NCBI GenBank assembly: GCA_964431205.1
Contig: CAYSIX010000018.1
Span: forward strand, 1 to 28,288
From: CAYSIX01 sp964431205
GTDB taxonomy: Bacteria; Planctomycetota; Phycisphaerae; Phycisphaerales; Phycisphaeraceae
DNA: 28,288 bases
Direction of reading: 5' to 3'
Shown here: piece by piece, positions 1 to 7,227 of the stretch
Layout of the letters: each line of letters starts with the position of its first letter
Position numbering within the stretch: the first letter of the stretch is position 1
The notes under the pieces: generated by a model
Told to the model about the DNA's origin: nothing
The model's database searches: none
What the model saw: the letters and a program-made list of their open reading frames with translations, nothing else
Translations under genes and position numbers: made by a program

Positions 1-1045
1 ACACACGCTCCAGCCCCAGCCCCTGCAGCGCCAGCCCGTACGCCGTGGCCATGTTGATCGCGTGATCGGCGAACTCCGACTCGCGCCGCGGGTCCACGTT
101 CAGCCGCTTGAATCCCTCCGGCCGAACGACCTCGATCTGAAGCTGTTGCTTGAGGAACTTGGCCAGCCCCGGCAGGCGGAACGTCGATCCCACGCCCACC
201 AGTCGCTTCAGCCGCGCATCGCGGTTCATGCTCTGGTAGTACCCGATCGAACGCTGCACCTCCTGCACCAGGTCGGCGAAGACCGGACGCATCGCCGAGA
301 AGATCTGCCGGCTGTACTTGCTCGTGCCGGCCTCCTTCTTGTGCTTCTCCGCCTTCGGAAAGCTGATCTTGAACGCACGGACCAGCGCCTCGGTGAAGTT
401 GTTGCCCCCGATCGGCAGCGTCCGCAGCCAGATGCCCCCGCCCTCGACGATAATCACGTCCGTGCTCGAGGTCCCGATGTCCATGTACACCGTGCCCTCG
501 GTCTCCTGATCCTCGGCGGTCTCGTGTGCAAAGGCGTTGTACACCGCCAGCGGTGAGAGCGTCAGCGTGTCCACCCGAAGGTTCACGTGGCGGTAGTTGC
601 TCAGGAAGTTCATCACCCGGTCTTTGGTGATCGCGAAGATGCCGACCTCCACGTCGGGCGAGTCTTCCTGTTGAAACACCTGGTAGTCCCACTCCACCTG
701 GTCGATCGGGAAGGGGATCTGCTGCACGGCCTCGAAGCGAACGATGTCGGGGATCTTCTTCGGCTCGACCGGCGGCAGCTTGGCGAAGCGAGCGAAGGCC
801 ATGTGCCCCGGCACCGAGACGACGACGTTCGTCTTGGCCAGGTCCGCCTCGTGCTTGGTCACGAACGCGTCGAGGTTGACCTGGATCGCCTCTTCGACGT
901 TCAGGTCGGGCGTGGTCAGGATCTTCTTGAACGGCAGGATCTCGTAGTCGTCGAGGTTGACGCGGTCGCCGGAGCGCGACAGCCGCATCGCCTTGAGCGC
1001 CTGGGCGCCGACCTCGATGCCCCAACTCTCATTCTTACTGGGCAT
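1..1045 (-). CDS. pilM: PilM-like actin-fold ATPase of a type IV pilus/secretion machine (3' end outside window)
   Basis: PilM is a cytoplasmic actin-fold protein that binds the N terminus of PilN and couples the inner-membrane platform of type IV pili or type II secretion. Reading the minus strand from ATG at 1045 gives 348 codons open to the window edge. The N terminus has the expected first strand WGIEVGAQALKAMRL, followed by VVVSVPGHMAFARFAKLPPV and VEWDYQVFQ blocks that are characteristic of the family. The second nucleotide-binding half shows YMDIGTSSTDVIIVEGG (phosphate-binding loop) and LKRLVGVGSTFRLPGL (adenosine-binding region). A Shine-Dalgarno-like GGGAGG lies 5 nt before ATG. The 3' end and any pilN/pilO partners lie to the left of the window. 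The prepilin-type protein at 19063-19941 would be a plausible client of such a machine, but that is inference. Confidence 0.88.
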   Translation of the reverse strand, partial: MPSKNESWGIEVGAQALKAMRLSRSGDRVNLDDYEILPFKKILTTPDLNVEEAIQVNLDAFVTKHEADLAKTNVVVSVPGHMAFARFAKLPPVEPKKIPDIVRFEAVQQIPFPIDQVEWDYQVFQQEDSPDVEVGIFAITKDRVMNFLSNYRHVNLRVDTLTLSPLAVYNAFAHETAEDQETEGTVYMDIGTSSTDVIIVEGGGIWLRTLPIGGNNFTEALVRAFKISFPKAEKHKKEAGTSKYSRQIFSAMRPVFADLVQEVQRSIGYYQSMNRDARLKRLVGVGSTFRLPGLAKFLKQQLQIEVVRPEGFKRLNVDPRRESEFADHAINMATAYGLALQGLGLERV

Positions 1046-1289
1046 ACCTGCCTCCCTTCGGTGCGGGGATCAAGACGCGGTCGAGCTTCGCCGCCTCATC
1101 GGCGCGCCTCGGCCCGTGGTTCCCACGCCGCGGCGACGGTTCCGACCGGCCATTTTAGTCGCGAACCGAGTCGCGAACCATCTCCCGCGTGACGCGTCGT
1201 CTTCACGTTGGCGTGCGGATGAAAGACAGTCGGGCCGAATGAGGAATGAATACGGTCGGCCTGGAAACATCGCTGCCTCATCCACTCGT

Positions 1290-1318
1290 ATTAGACCCCG
1301 ATTGCAGCGGAAGGTCAA
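1290..1318 (-). promoter_or_regulatory. Candidate sigma70-type promoter for pilM
   Basis: On the minus strand there is TTGACC (1318-1313), a 17-bp spacer and TCTAAT (1295-1290), each one base from consensus. It points towards pilM and would give a leader of roughly 240 nt. No experimental support. Confidence 0.45.
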
Positions 1319-1374
1319 GGCCTCGGACGTGGGGAATTGGACGCCCGTCACCGGCGTACGGCCGGCTGCGGCGG

Positions 1375-1402
1375 TTGCACGGCGACCGGCGCCCGCTACG
1401 CT
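1375..1402 (+). promoter_or_regulatory. Candidate promoter for the dehydrogenase at 1450
   Basis: TTGCAC (1375-1380), a 16-bp spacer and TACGCT (1397-1402) face the gene starting at 1450. The expected transcription start is near 1409. The -10 is weak, so this is a tentative call. Confidence 0.3.
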
Positions 1403-1449
1403 GGGACCCCGCGGCGGCCCTCTTCGCCGTTTGCCCGGAGCCGACACCC

Positions 1450-2427
1450 TTGCGCATCCTCCTGACCACCACCAGCTACCAGGACACGCCGGGACCCCAC
1501 CACGACCTGCTCGATGCCAGCGGCTACGAAGTCGTCCGCGCCCGCGGCCCTCTCACCGAGGCTCAGGTCCTGGAGCTGCTGGAGTCCGAAGGCCGCGGCG
1601 GCAAGGGCTTCGATGGCCTGCTCAACGGCGACGACGCCATCACCGCCCGCGTCATCGACGCCGCCCTTCCCCGCCTCAAGGTCATCGCCAAGTACGGCAT
1701 CGGCCTCGACTCGATCGACGTCGAGCACGCCACACGCAAACGCGTCCCCGTGCTCTTCACGCCCGGCGTGAACCACACCACCGTCGCCGAGCACGCCATC
1801 GGCCTGATGATCGCGCTGAGCAAGCACTTCTGGCCCCACCTTTCGTCGGTCAAGGCCGGTCAGTGGAAGCGCATCACCGGCCGCGAGCTGGCGGGTAAGA
1901 CGATCGGCATCCTGGGCATGGGCCGCATCGGAAAGGAGGTCATCAAGCGCGCGCGAGCGTTCGACATGAACCCCGTCGCGTTCGACGTCTACTGGGACGA
2001 GGCCTTCGCCGATCGGTTCGGCGTCAAGCGGTGCGACACGGCCGAGCAGGCCCTCGAGCAGGCCGACGTCGTCAGTCTGCACATGAACCTGACCGATGAG
2101 AACCGCGGGTTCATCAACCGGCAGAGGATCGAGCGGATGAAGGAAGGGGCGATCGTGATCAACACGGCGCGCGGCGGGCTGGTCACCGAGAAGGACGTCG
2201 CCGAGGCGTGCCGCACCGGCAAGCTCGGCGGTTACGGCGCGGACGTGCTCGAGCACGAGCCGATCCAGCCGCCGCACCCGTTTCAGGACCTGGACAACGT
2301 GCTGATCACGCCGCACGTCGGCAGCCGCACGTTCGAGAGCGTCGAGCGTCAGGCCATGCGCGCCACCCGCAACCTGCTGAACTTCCTCGCGGGCGAGTCG
2401 GACTACATCCAGGCGAACAAGTGGTGA
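1450..2427 (+). CDS. D-isomer 2-hydroxyacid dehydrogenase, phosphoglycerate dehydrogenase-like
   Basis: NAD-dependent D-2-hydroxyacid dehydrogenases interconvert 2-hydroxy and 2-keto acids; the closest subgroup by eye is phosphoglycerate dehydrogenase (serine biosynthesis entry) without the C-terminal ACT domain. The 325-residue product has the whole fold: substrate domain, the linking TPGVNHTTVAEHAIGLM segment (about 104-120), the Rossmann loop GILGMGRIGKEV (153-164), and the catalytic trio Arg241 (NTARGG), Glu270 (LEHEP) and His289 (ITPHVG). I chose the TTG at 1450: it has GGAG nine bases upstream and gives the usual family length, whereas the in-frame ATG at 1246 would add 68 residues without homology. 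gnd follows after 70 nt. The exact substrate cannot be read from sequence; other hydroxyacids, for example from sugar catabolism, are possible. A damaged paralogue lies at 7228-8189. Confidence 0.85.
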   Translation: MRILLTTTSYQDTPGPHHDLLDASGYEVVRARGPLTEAQVLELLESEGRGGKGFDGLLNGDDAITARVIDAALPRLKVIAKYGIGLDSIDVEHATRKRVPVLFTPGVNHTTVAEHAIGLMIALSKHFWPHLSSVKAGQWKRITGRELAGKTIGILGMGRIGKEVIKRARAFDMNPVAFDVYWDEAFADRFGVKRCDTAEQALEQADVVSLHMNLTDENRGFINRQRIERMKEGAIVINTARGGLVTEKDVAEACRTGKLGGYGADVLEHEPIQPPHPFQDLDNVLITPHVGSRTFESVERQAMRATRNLLNFLAGESDYIQANKW

Positions 2428-2497
2428 TTGGGCGATGGCGCGATTGGGTGATTGAGAATCGTGCAGCGCACTCGATGAATGAAAGGCAGACGAGCTC

Positions 2498-4051
2498 ATG
2501 GAGCGATCTTCTTCGGATATGGCAGCGTCCTGCGATATCGGCCTGATCGGTCTGGCCGTGATGGGTCAGAACCTCGTGCTGAACATGGCCGACCACGGCT
2601 TCACGGTCGCGGTCTACAACCGCACGACCGAGACGATGCAGCAGTTCATCGACCGCTGCCGCGCCGAGGAGCCGTCGGCCGAACGCGTCGTCGGGTTTCC
2701 CGAGCTGCGCGATTTCGTGCAGTCGATCAAGAAGCCCCGCCGCATCGTGCTGCTGGTCAAGTCCACCGCCGTGCTGCCGAGCGACCGCGACGCGGTGGAC
2801 AAGGTGATCGACCAGCTCCTGCCGCTGCTGGATCCGGGCGACATCATCATCGACGGGGGCAACTCGAACTGGAACGCCACGATCCGGCGGGAAAAGGAGC
2901 TGGCCGAGAAGGGGTACCGGTTCGTCGGCTCGGGCGTCTCGGGCGGAGAGGTGGGCGCCCGGTTTGGCCCCTCATTGATGCCCGGCGGCAGCCGCGAGGC
3001 GTGGAAGCAGCTCAAGCCCATCTGGGAGGCCATCGCCGCCAAGGTGGACCCGAAGACCGGCAAGCCCTACGAGGACTACGCGCCGGGCAAGCCGATCACC
3101 AAGGGCGAGCCGTGCACGACGCACATCGGCGAGAACGGCGCGGGCCACTACGTCAAGATGGTCCACAACGGCATCGAATACATCGACATGCAGCTGATCT
3201 GCGAAGCCTACATGCTCATGAAGACGCTGCTGGGCATGAAGCCGGACCGGATGAGCGAGGTGTTCGACCAGTGGAACCAGGGCGACCTCGACTCGTTCCT
3301 GATCGAGATCACCACCGACATCCTTCAGCAGCGAGACCCACGCCACAAGCGAAAGTTCCTCGTGGACGTGGTGCTCGACACTGCCGGCCAGAAGGGCACG
3401 GGCAAGTGGACGTCGGTCAACGCGCTGGACATGGGCATCCCGGCCAACGCGATCGCCGAGGCCGTGTTCGCCCGCTGCCTCTCGGCGCTCAAGGACGAGC
3501 GCGTCGCCGCGTCGAAGAAGCTGCGCGGACCGAAGAAGAGCTTCCGCCAGGCCAAGGGCAAGACCATCGACGCGATCTACGAAGCCCTCTACTGCTCGAA
3601 GATCTGCGCCTACGCCCAGGGCTTTCAGCTCATGGCCGAGGCCCAGAAGGAGTACGGGTGGACGCTGGACTTCGGCGCGATCGCCAAGATCTGGCGCGGC
3701 GGGTGCATCATCCGTGCCCGGTTTCTCCAGAAAATCACCGACGCCTACGAGAAGGACGCGAAGCTGCAGAACCTGATGCTGGACCCGTACTTCAAGCGGG
3801 CGCTGCACCGCGGGCAGGAGAGCTGGCGTCGCGTGGTATCGCTCGCCGCCGAGCACGGCGTGCCCTGCCCGGCGTTCATGTCGGCGCTGGCGTACTTCGA
3901 CGGCTACCGCACCGCCGTCCTGCCGGCCAACCTGCTCCAGGCCCAGCGCGACTACTTCGGCGCCCACACCTTTGAGCGGACCGACGAGCCGCGTGGCAAG
4001 TTCTTCCACGTGGACTGGCCCGAGCAGGATCGTCCGCTGCTCGAGATGTAA
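2498..4051 (+). CDS. gnd: 6-phosphogluconate dehydrogenase, decarboxylating
   Basis: Catalyses oxidative decarboxylation of 6-phosphogluconate to ribulose 5-phosphate with NADP+ in the oxidative pentose phosphate pathway. The 517-residue protein begins with the dinucleotide fold IGLIGLAVMGQNLVLNMADH, followed by the family blocks IIIDGGNSNW, GSGVSGGEVGARFGPSLMPGG, and the active-site helix HNGIEYIDMQLICEAYMLM. Further on it has DTAGQKGTGKWTSVNALDMG and the C-terminal FGAHTFERTD and FFHVDWP segments. It is somewhat longer than the usual 470-490 residues because of a short N-terminal extension and an insertion around KTGKPYEDYAPGKP. The ATG at 2498 has AAAGG about 11 nt upstream; the in-frame ATG at 2519 would give a start closer to typical family members and cannot be excluded. 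It probably shares a transcript with the dehydrogenase upstream and the small gene 21 nt downstream. Confidence 0.95.
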   Translation: MERSSSDMAASCDIGLIGLAVMGQNLVLNMADHGFTVAVYNRTTETMQQFIDRCRAEEPSAERVVGFPELRDFVQSIKKPRRIVLLVKSTAVLPSDRDAVDKVIDQLLPLLDPGDIIIDGGNSNWNATIRREKELAEKGYRFVGSGVSGGEVGARFGPSLMPGGSREAWKQLKPIWEAIAAKVDPKTGKPYEDYAPGKPITKGEPCTTHIGENGAGHYVKMVHNGIEYIDMQLICEAYMLMKTLLGMKPDRMSEVFDQWNQGDLDSFLIEITTDILQQRDPRHKRKFLVDVVLDTAGQKGTGKWTSVNALDMGIPANAIAEAVFARCLSALKDERVAASKKLRGPKKSFRQAKGKTIDAIYEALYCSKICAYAQGFQLMAEAQKEYGWTLDFGAIAKIWRGGCIIRARFLQKITDAYEKDAKLQNLMLDPYFKRALHRGQESWRRVVSLAAEHGVPCPAFMSALAYFDGYRTAVLPANLLQAQRDYFGAHTFERTDEPRGKFFHVDWPEQDRPLLEM

Positions 4052-4072
4052 GCGCGCGAGCATCGTTCCGCC

Positions 4073-4609
4073 ATGCCCCTGGTCTTCGGTTACGGCTCGC
4101 TGATCTGCCCGCGCAGCGCCAACCGCACGCTGCGTCGCCCCCGGCCCCCCGCCGACCTGCGCCCCGCGGTGCTGCACGGCTACGAGCGCGTCTGGCAGCT
4201 CGTCGTGCCCCTGGCGTTCGACGCCGACCCCAACCGGGCCGCACGCCCCGGCGTGTTTCTGGACATCGCGATCGCCCCGGGCGCCGGCTGCCTGGGCGCC
4301 GTGTTCAGCGTCAGCCCCGACGAGCTGGCCCGGCTCGACCGACGCGAGGCCGAGTACGATCGCCTCGACGTCACCCGCCTGATCGATCCCCCGCCGGCCC
4401 AGACCGTGTATGCTTACCGCGGCCGACCGGCGCACACCCGCCCGCCCGCCGACGCCGTGATCCCCCGGCGGTACTGGCGGCTGGTCGAGGACGCCGCCGC
4501 CCGATACGGCCCCGCGTTCGCCCGGCGATTCGCCGCCTCGACCCGCCCGACGCGGCTCCCCCTGGCCGACGGCCACTACCGCGCCGTCCGCCACGTCCGC
4601 CGAGCCTGA
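4073..4609 (+). CDS. Gamma-glutamylcyclotransferase-fold protein
   Basis: Members of this fold (GGCT/AIG2/ChaC) release 5-oxoproline from gamma-glutamyl amines or peptides, often in glutathione turnover. The 178-residue product opens with the diagnostic substrate-binding loop VFGYGSLI (residues 4-11), continues with LHGYERVWQLVVP, and has the Glu-containing LDRREAEYDRLDV segment (about 97-109), where the family places its general acid/base glutamate. It begins 21 nt after the gnd stop and ends 28 nt before the next gene, so a shared transcript is likely. There is no strong Shine-Dalgarno sequence. The actual substrate is not predictable; many bacterial homologues act on compounds other than glutathione. 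Confidence 0.8.
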   Translation: MPLVFGYGSLICPRSANRTLRRPRPPADLRPAVLHGYERVWQLVVPLAFDADPNRAARPGVFLDIAIAPGAGCLGAVFSVSPDELARLDRREAEYDRLDVTRLIDPPPAQTVYAYRGRPAHTRPPADAVIPRRYWRLVEDAAARYGPAFARRFAASTRPTRLPLADGHYRAVRHVRRA

Positions 4610-4637
4610 CCCCAGCCGCTACAGGAGCACGCCCGCC

Positions 4638-5588
4638 ATGACCGGCACCCGCATCACAAGCTCACTCGCCATTGCCGCGCTCGCCGCCCTGCTCGCCCGG
4701 CCCGCCACCGCCTGGCACGACGAGGGGCACGTCTACGCCGCCCGTGCCGCCGTCGAGGCCCTGCCCGACGACGTGCCCGCGTTCTTCCGCCAAGGCGCCG
4801 ACACCGTCGCGCACAGCTCCCTGGACCCGGACGTCATCCGCACCCGCAGCCTTCCCCAGATCCGCGACCGCGAGGCCCCCGAGCACTACCTCGATTACGA
4901 AGCCCTCGACGGCCGGCCCCTGCCCGCCACCCGCTACGAGTTCATCCGGCTCTGCCAACGCCACGACCTCGACCCGGCCAAGGTCGGCCTGCTGCCCTAC
5001 ACCATCACCGAGTGGACGCAGCAGCTCGCCATGGCCTTCGCCGAGCACCGCCGCTGGCCCGACAACCCCCACATCCGCGCCAAGTGCCTGGTCTACGCCG
5101 GCATCCTCTCCCACTACACCGCCGACCTGCACATGCCCCTGCACACCACCGTGCACTTCGACGGCCGCGCATCGCACGGCGACGACGGCTACGAGTCGCC
5201 CCACAGCGGCATCCACGCCAAGGTCGACGCCCTGCCGACGAAGCTGCCCTACAACCAGATCTTCGCCGAGCCGCTGCCCGAGCCGGCCGCCGCGGGCGAC
5301 GTCTTCGGGTTTGTCATGGACCAGTTCCACCGTAGCCATCGGCTGGTCGATCGCGTCTACGAGCTGGAGGACCGGCTCCCGCAGGTCCCCGAGCTGACGC
5401 TGGAAGACCCGGAGCTGATCGCGTTCACCCTCGATCGCACCCGGGCCGCCGCCCGGTTCACCGCCGAGATGTTCCTCACCGCCTGGCGGATGTCGGCCGA
5501 CCTCGAGACGCCCTTCTGGCTCGACCGCGACGTGTTCGACGAAGCCTTCGACCCCGACGTGATCCCCGAACAGCCCGCGCGGCCCTAG
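4638..5588 (+). CDS. Secreted S1/P1 nuclease or zinc-dependent phospholipase C-type hydrolase
   Basis: This fold uses a trinuclear zinc cluster to cleave phosphodiesters in nucleic acids or phospholipids outside the cytoplasm. The 316-residue product has a signal peptide, with likely cleavage after ATA at residue 25, leaving Trp26 as the mature N terminus. That matches the family, in which the N-terminal Trp itself binds zinc. It is followed by the spacing WHDEGH (26-31) and, near residues 156-168, LSHYTADLHMPLH, the core metal-binding helix with two His and one Asp. More His/Asp-rich sequence follows (HFDGRASHGDDG). AGGAG at 4622-4626 lies about 11 nt before the ATG. Nuclease versus phospholipase activity cannot be decided here. 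The C-terminal 100 residues are helical and acidic. Confidence 0.8.
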   Translation: MTGTRITSSLAIAALAALLARPATAWHDEGHVYAARAAVEALPDDVPAFFRQGADTVAHSSLDPDVIRTRSLPQIRDREAPEHYLDYEALDGRPLPATRYEFIRLCQRHDLDPAKVGLLPYTITEWTQQLAMAFAEHRRWPDNPHIRAKCLVYAGILSHYTADLHMPLHTTVHFDGRASHGDDGYESPHSGIHAKVDALPTKLPYNQIFAEPLPEPAAAGDVFGFVMDQFHRSHRLVDRVYELEDRLPQVPELTLEDPELIAFTLDRTRAAARFTAEMFLTAWRMSADLETPFWLDRDVFDEAFDPDVIPEQPARP

Positions 5589-5683
5589 GCCCCGACGCAC
5601 CACCCCGCCCGACGGGCTTGGAGTGCACACCGGCATTGTTTTCGATCGCGTCCACGGGCGGCCTCGCCCGCGAAAGCAACCGC

Positions 5684-6718
5684 TCACTCCGCGTCCTGAA
5701 ACAGCGGCTCGCTCGACGCGCCGCCCCCATCGGCGTTCGCATCGCGTCCGGCACGGCCCGCACGCCGACCGCGTTTGGTCACCACCGGCGCCGGCTCGGG
5801 CTCCTCGTCCGACAGGATGCGCTGCAACGCCCTGTCCCGGTAATCGGCGCTCAGCTCGCAACCGAGCCAGTCGCGGCCGAGCCGCCGCGCCACCGCCAGC
5901 GTGGTCCCGCTGCCGGCGAACGGGTCGAACACCAGGTCGCCCGGGTTGCTCGAGACGCGAATGATCCGCTCCAGCAGGGCCTCGGGCAGTTGACACGGGT
6001 GCCACTGCTGCCGCTCGCGGAACGTGCCGCACAATCGCGACTGGTACCAGGTGTCCAGATCGGGGTCGAAGTAGCCGCCCTGCTCCTGTTCGGCGGCGTC
6101 CTGAGGTCGCGTGTACCAGTGGGCGGTGGCGGGGAACCGCTTGAGGTACCAGGTGTCGTCGGGCAGCTTGCCGCGGGGGTTCTGGCGGCGGTCGTTGTAC
6201 GTCGTCATCCGCGCGGACGGGACCGCCACCTCGTCGTAGTGGAAGGTAAACGGTTGACGCTTGGCCAGATCGGCGCGCGGCTTGCCGTCGCGCGTCACCG
6301 CCGCCGAACCGACGCAGTAGAACAGGTGGGCGTGGGAGCGATTGAACTTGGCCTTGCACCGCTGGCCGAAGGTGTAGTGCCAGACGATCCAGTTTCGGAA
6401 CAGCAATCGGGCGTCGCGCTGCAGTTGCTTGAGGTGCAGACGGGTCTCGGCGGCGAACTCGTCACCGATCAGAATGTAAAGGCTGCCCGAGGGCTTGAGC
6501 AGGCGGGTGCAGGCGTCGATCCAGTCGCGGGTCCACGCGACGTACTCCTCGTCTTCCCGGCGGTCGTGGTAGGTGTCGTACTCGTAGCCGATGTTGTAAG
6601 GCGGATCGGCGAAGATCAGGTCGACGCGCTCAGCCGCCCAGGCGTTCATCTGTTCGATGCAGTCGCCCTGCACCAGGTCGTTGCGGGGCGGGGCCGGCGG
6701 AGCGTGGGAGTCTGCCAT
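5684..6718 (-). CDS. Orphan DNA methyltransferase, beta-class (N6-adenine or N4-cytosine)
   Basis: Transfers a methyl group from S-adenosylmethionine to an exocyclic amino group in DNA. The 344-residue product has catalytic motif IV DPPYN (38-42) before the AdoMet motif I DPFAGSGTT (about 265-273), the beta-class order, with HPCQLPEALLERII standing for the HPxQKP motif X region. A central 150-residue segment rich in aromatic residues and Arg would be the target recognition domain. I start at the ATG at 6718; the frame is open 75 codons further but that part overlaps the divergent ferredoxin gene and its promoter. A TACAAT box lies only 10 nt before this ATG and no Shine-Dalgarno is seen, suggesting a near-leaderless mRNA. 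No restriction endonuclease is adjacent, so a regulatory or solitary methyltransferase is possible. The C terminus is a low-complexity basic then acidic tail. Confidence 0.88.
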   Translation of the reverse strand: MADSHAPPAPPRNDLVQGDCIEQMNAWAAERVDLIFADPPYNIGYEYDTYHDRREDEEYVAWTRDWIDACTRLLKPSGSLYILIGDEFAAETRLHLKQLQRDARLLFRNWIVWHYTFGQRCKAKFNRSHAHLFYCVGSAAVTRDGKPRADLAKRQPFTFHYDEVAVPSARMTTYNDRRQNPRGKLPDDTWYLKRFPATAHWYTRPQDAAEQEQGGYFDPDLDTWYQSRLCGTFRERQQWHPCQLPEALLERIIRVSSNPGDLVFDPFAGSGTTLAVARRLGRDWLGCELSADYRDRALQRILSDEEPEPAPVVTKRGRRAGRAGRDANADGGGASSEPLFQDAE

Positions 6719-6728
6719 GGCGAGCGGG

Positions 6729-6734
6729 ATTGTA
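6729..6734 (-). promoter_or_regulatory. -10 box of the methyltransferase gene
   Basis: TACAAT on the minus strand ends 10 nt before the ATG at 6718. No good -35 is visible at normal spacing. Position implies a leader of only a few nucleotides. Confidence 0.4.
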
Positions 6735-6783
6735 GCAAGTGCGGCCGAGTCGGCCCCGCCGCGAATACCGCCCGCCGGAGCCT

Positions 6784-6811
6784 TTGCGGTCGCCCCGGCA
6801 GCGCCTATACT
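6784..6811 (+). promoter_or_regulatory. Promoter of the ferredoxin gene
   Basis: TTGCGG (6784-6789), a 16-bp spacer and TATACT (6806-6811) precede the ferredoxin gene. Transcription would start near 6818, giving a leader of about 45 nt that carries the strong GGGAGG at 6848-6853. Confidence 0.55.
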
Positions 6812-6862
6812 TTCCGCACGATCAACGAAGTGACAGCCACCCCCTACGGGAGGTCCATCGAT

Positions 6863-7120
6863 ATGCCTCACATTATCGCCGAACCCTGCATTGGAACCAA
6901 AGACACGTCCTGCGTGGCGGTCTGTCCCGTGGATTGTATCCATCCGACCAAGGACGAGCCGGAGTTCGAGCAGGAGCAGATGCTCTACATCGACCCGGAC
7001 ACCTGCATCGACTGCGGCCTGTGCGTGGACGAGTGCCCGGTCAAGGCGATCTTCCCCGAGGAAGACCTGCCCGAGGAATGGACCGAGTACATCGAGAAAA
7101 ACGCGGCGTACTACGGGTAG
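6863..7120 (+). CDS. fdxA: Ferredoxin with two iron-sulfur clusters (7Fe/8Fe, FdxA type)
   Basis: Small cytoplasmic electron carrier. The 85-residue protein has cysteines at 9, 17, 21 and 25 in the N-terminal half (EPCIGTKDTSCVAVCPVDC) and at 48, 51, 54 and 58 in the C-terminal half (CIDCGLCVDEC followed by P). The C9...C17xxxC21 arrangement, rather than CxxCxxC, resembles the seven-iron ferredoxins of Mycobacterium and Thermus, which hold one [3Fe-4S] and one [4Fe-4S] cluster; the extra Cys could allow two [4Fe-4S]. The acidic C-terminal EEDLPEEWTEYIEKNAAYYG is typical of this group. ATG at 6863 follows GGGAGG by 9 nt. The gene is monocistronic: own promoter upstream, rho-independent terminator 55 nt after the stop. 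Its redox partner is not in the window. Confidence 0.93.
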   Translation: MPHIIAEPCIGTKDTSCVAVCPVDCIHPTKDEPEFEQEQMLYIDPDTCIDCGLCVDECPVKAIFPEEDLPEEWTEYIEKNAAYYG

Positions 7121-7175
7121 GCCATCGCGAGCGGCTGTCTCGTGTCAATTCAAAAAGGCATCCCGAGCAATGAGT

Positions 7176-7203
7176 GCCCACGGATTGGTTCCGTGGGCTT
7201 TTT
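7176..7203 (+). terminator. Rho-independent terminator after the ferredoxin gene
   Basis: Perfect 9-bp stem GCCCACGGA / TCCGTGGGC with loop TTGGT, followed by five Ts. It isolates the ferredoxin transcript from the dehydrogenase gene that starts 25 nt later. Confidence 0.9.
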
Positions 7204-7227
7204 GCGTCTGGCCTTGGAAGCTGATCG

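Larger units (their letters stand above)
1046..1449. other. Divergent intergenic region between pilM and a dehydrogenase gene
   Basis: This 404-bp stretch separates two divergent genes. I see no convincing small gene in it. It contains candidate promoters for both neighbours (listed separately) and a 12-bp-period direct repeat of GTCGCGAACC at 1158-1167 and 1170-1179, which lies on the downstream side of the predicted pilM promoter and so would fall in the pilM leader. Open frames crossing it have no family-like sequence and are treated as chance. Confidence 0.6.

Noticed and set aside
1158..1179. Tandem direct repeat of GTCGCGAACC with 12-bp period
   Set aside because: Only two copies and not positioned where a regulator of the neighbouring promoters would be expected; noted but not called as an operator.
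2972..4594. 540-codon open frame on the minus strand
   Set aside because: Antisense shadow of gnd and the cyclotransferase-fold gene; no recognisable motifs.
5654..5671. Short hairpin CGGGCG/CGCCCG between convergent genes
   Set aside because: Only six pairs and no T-run on either strand, so not convincing as a terminator.
4662..6359. 565-codon open frame on the minus strand
   Set aside because: Covers the S1/P1-type gene antisense and a wrong frame of the methyltransferase; composition is Gly/Val/Arg-rich without structure.
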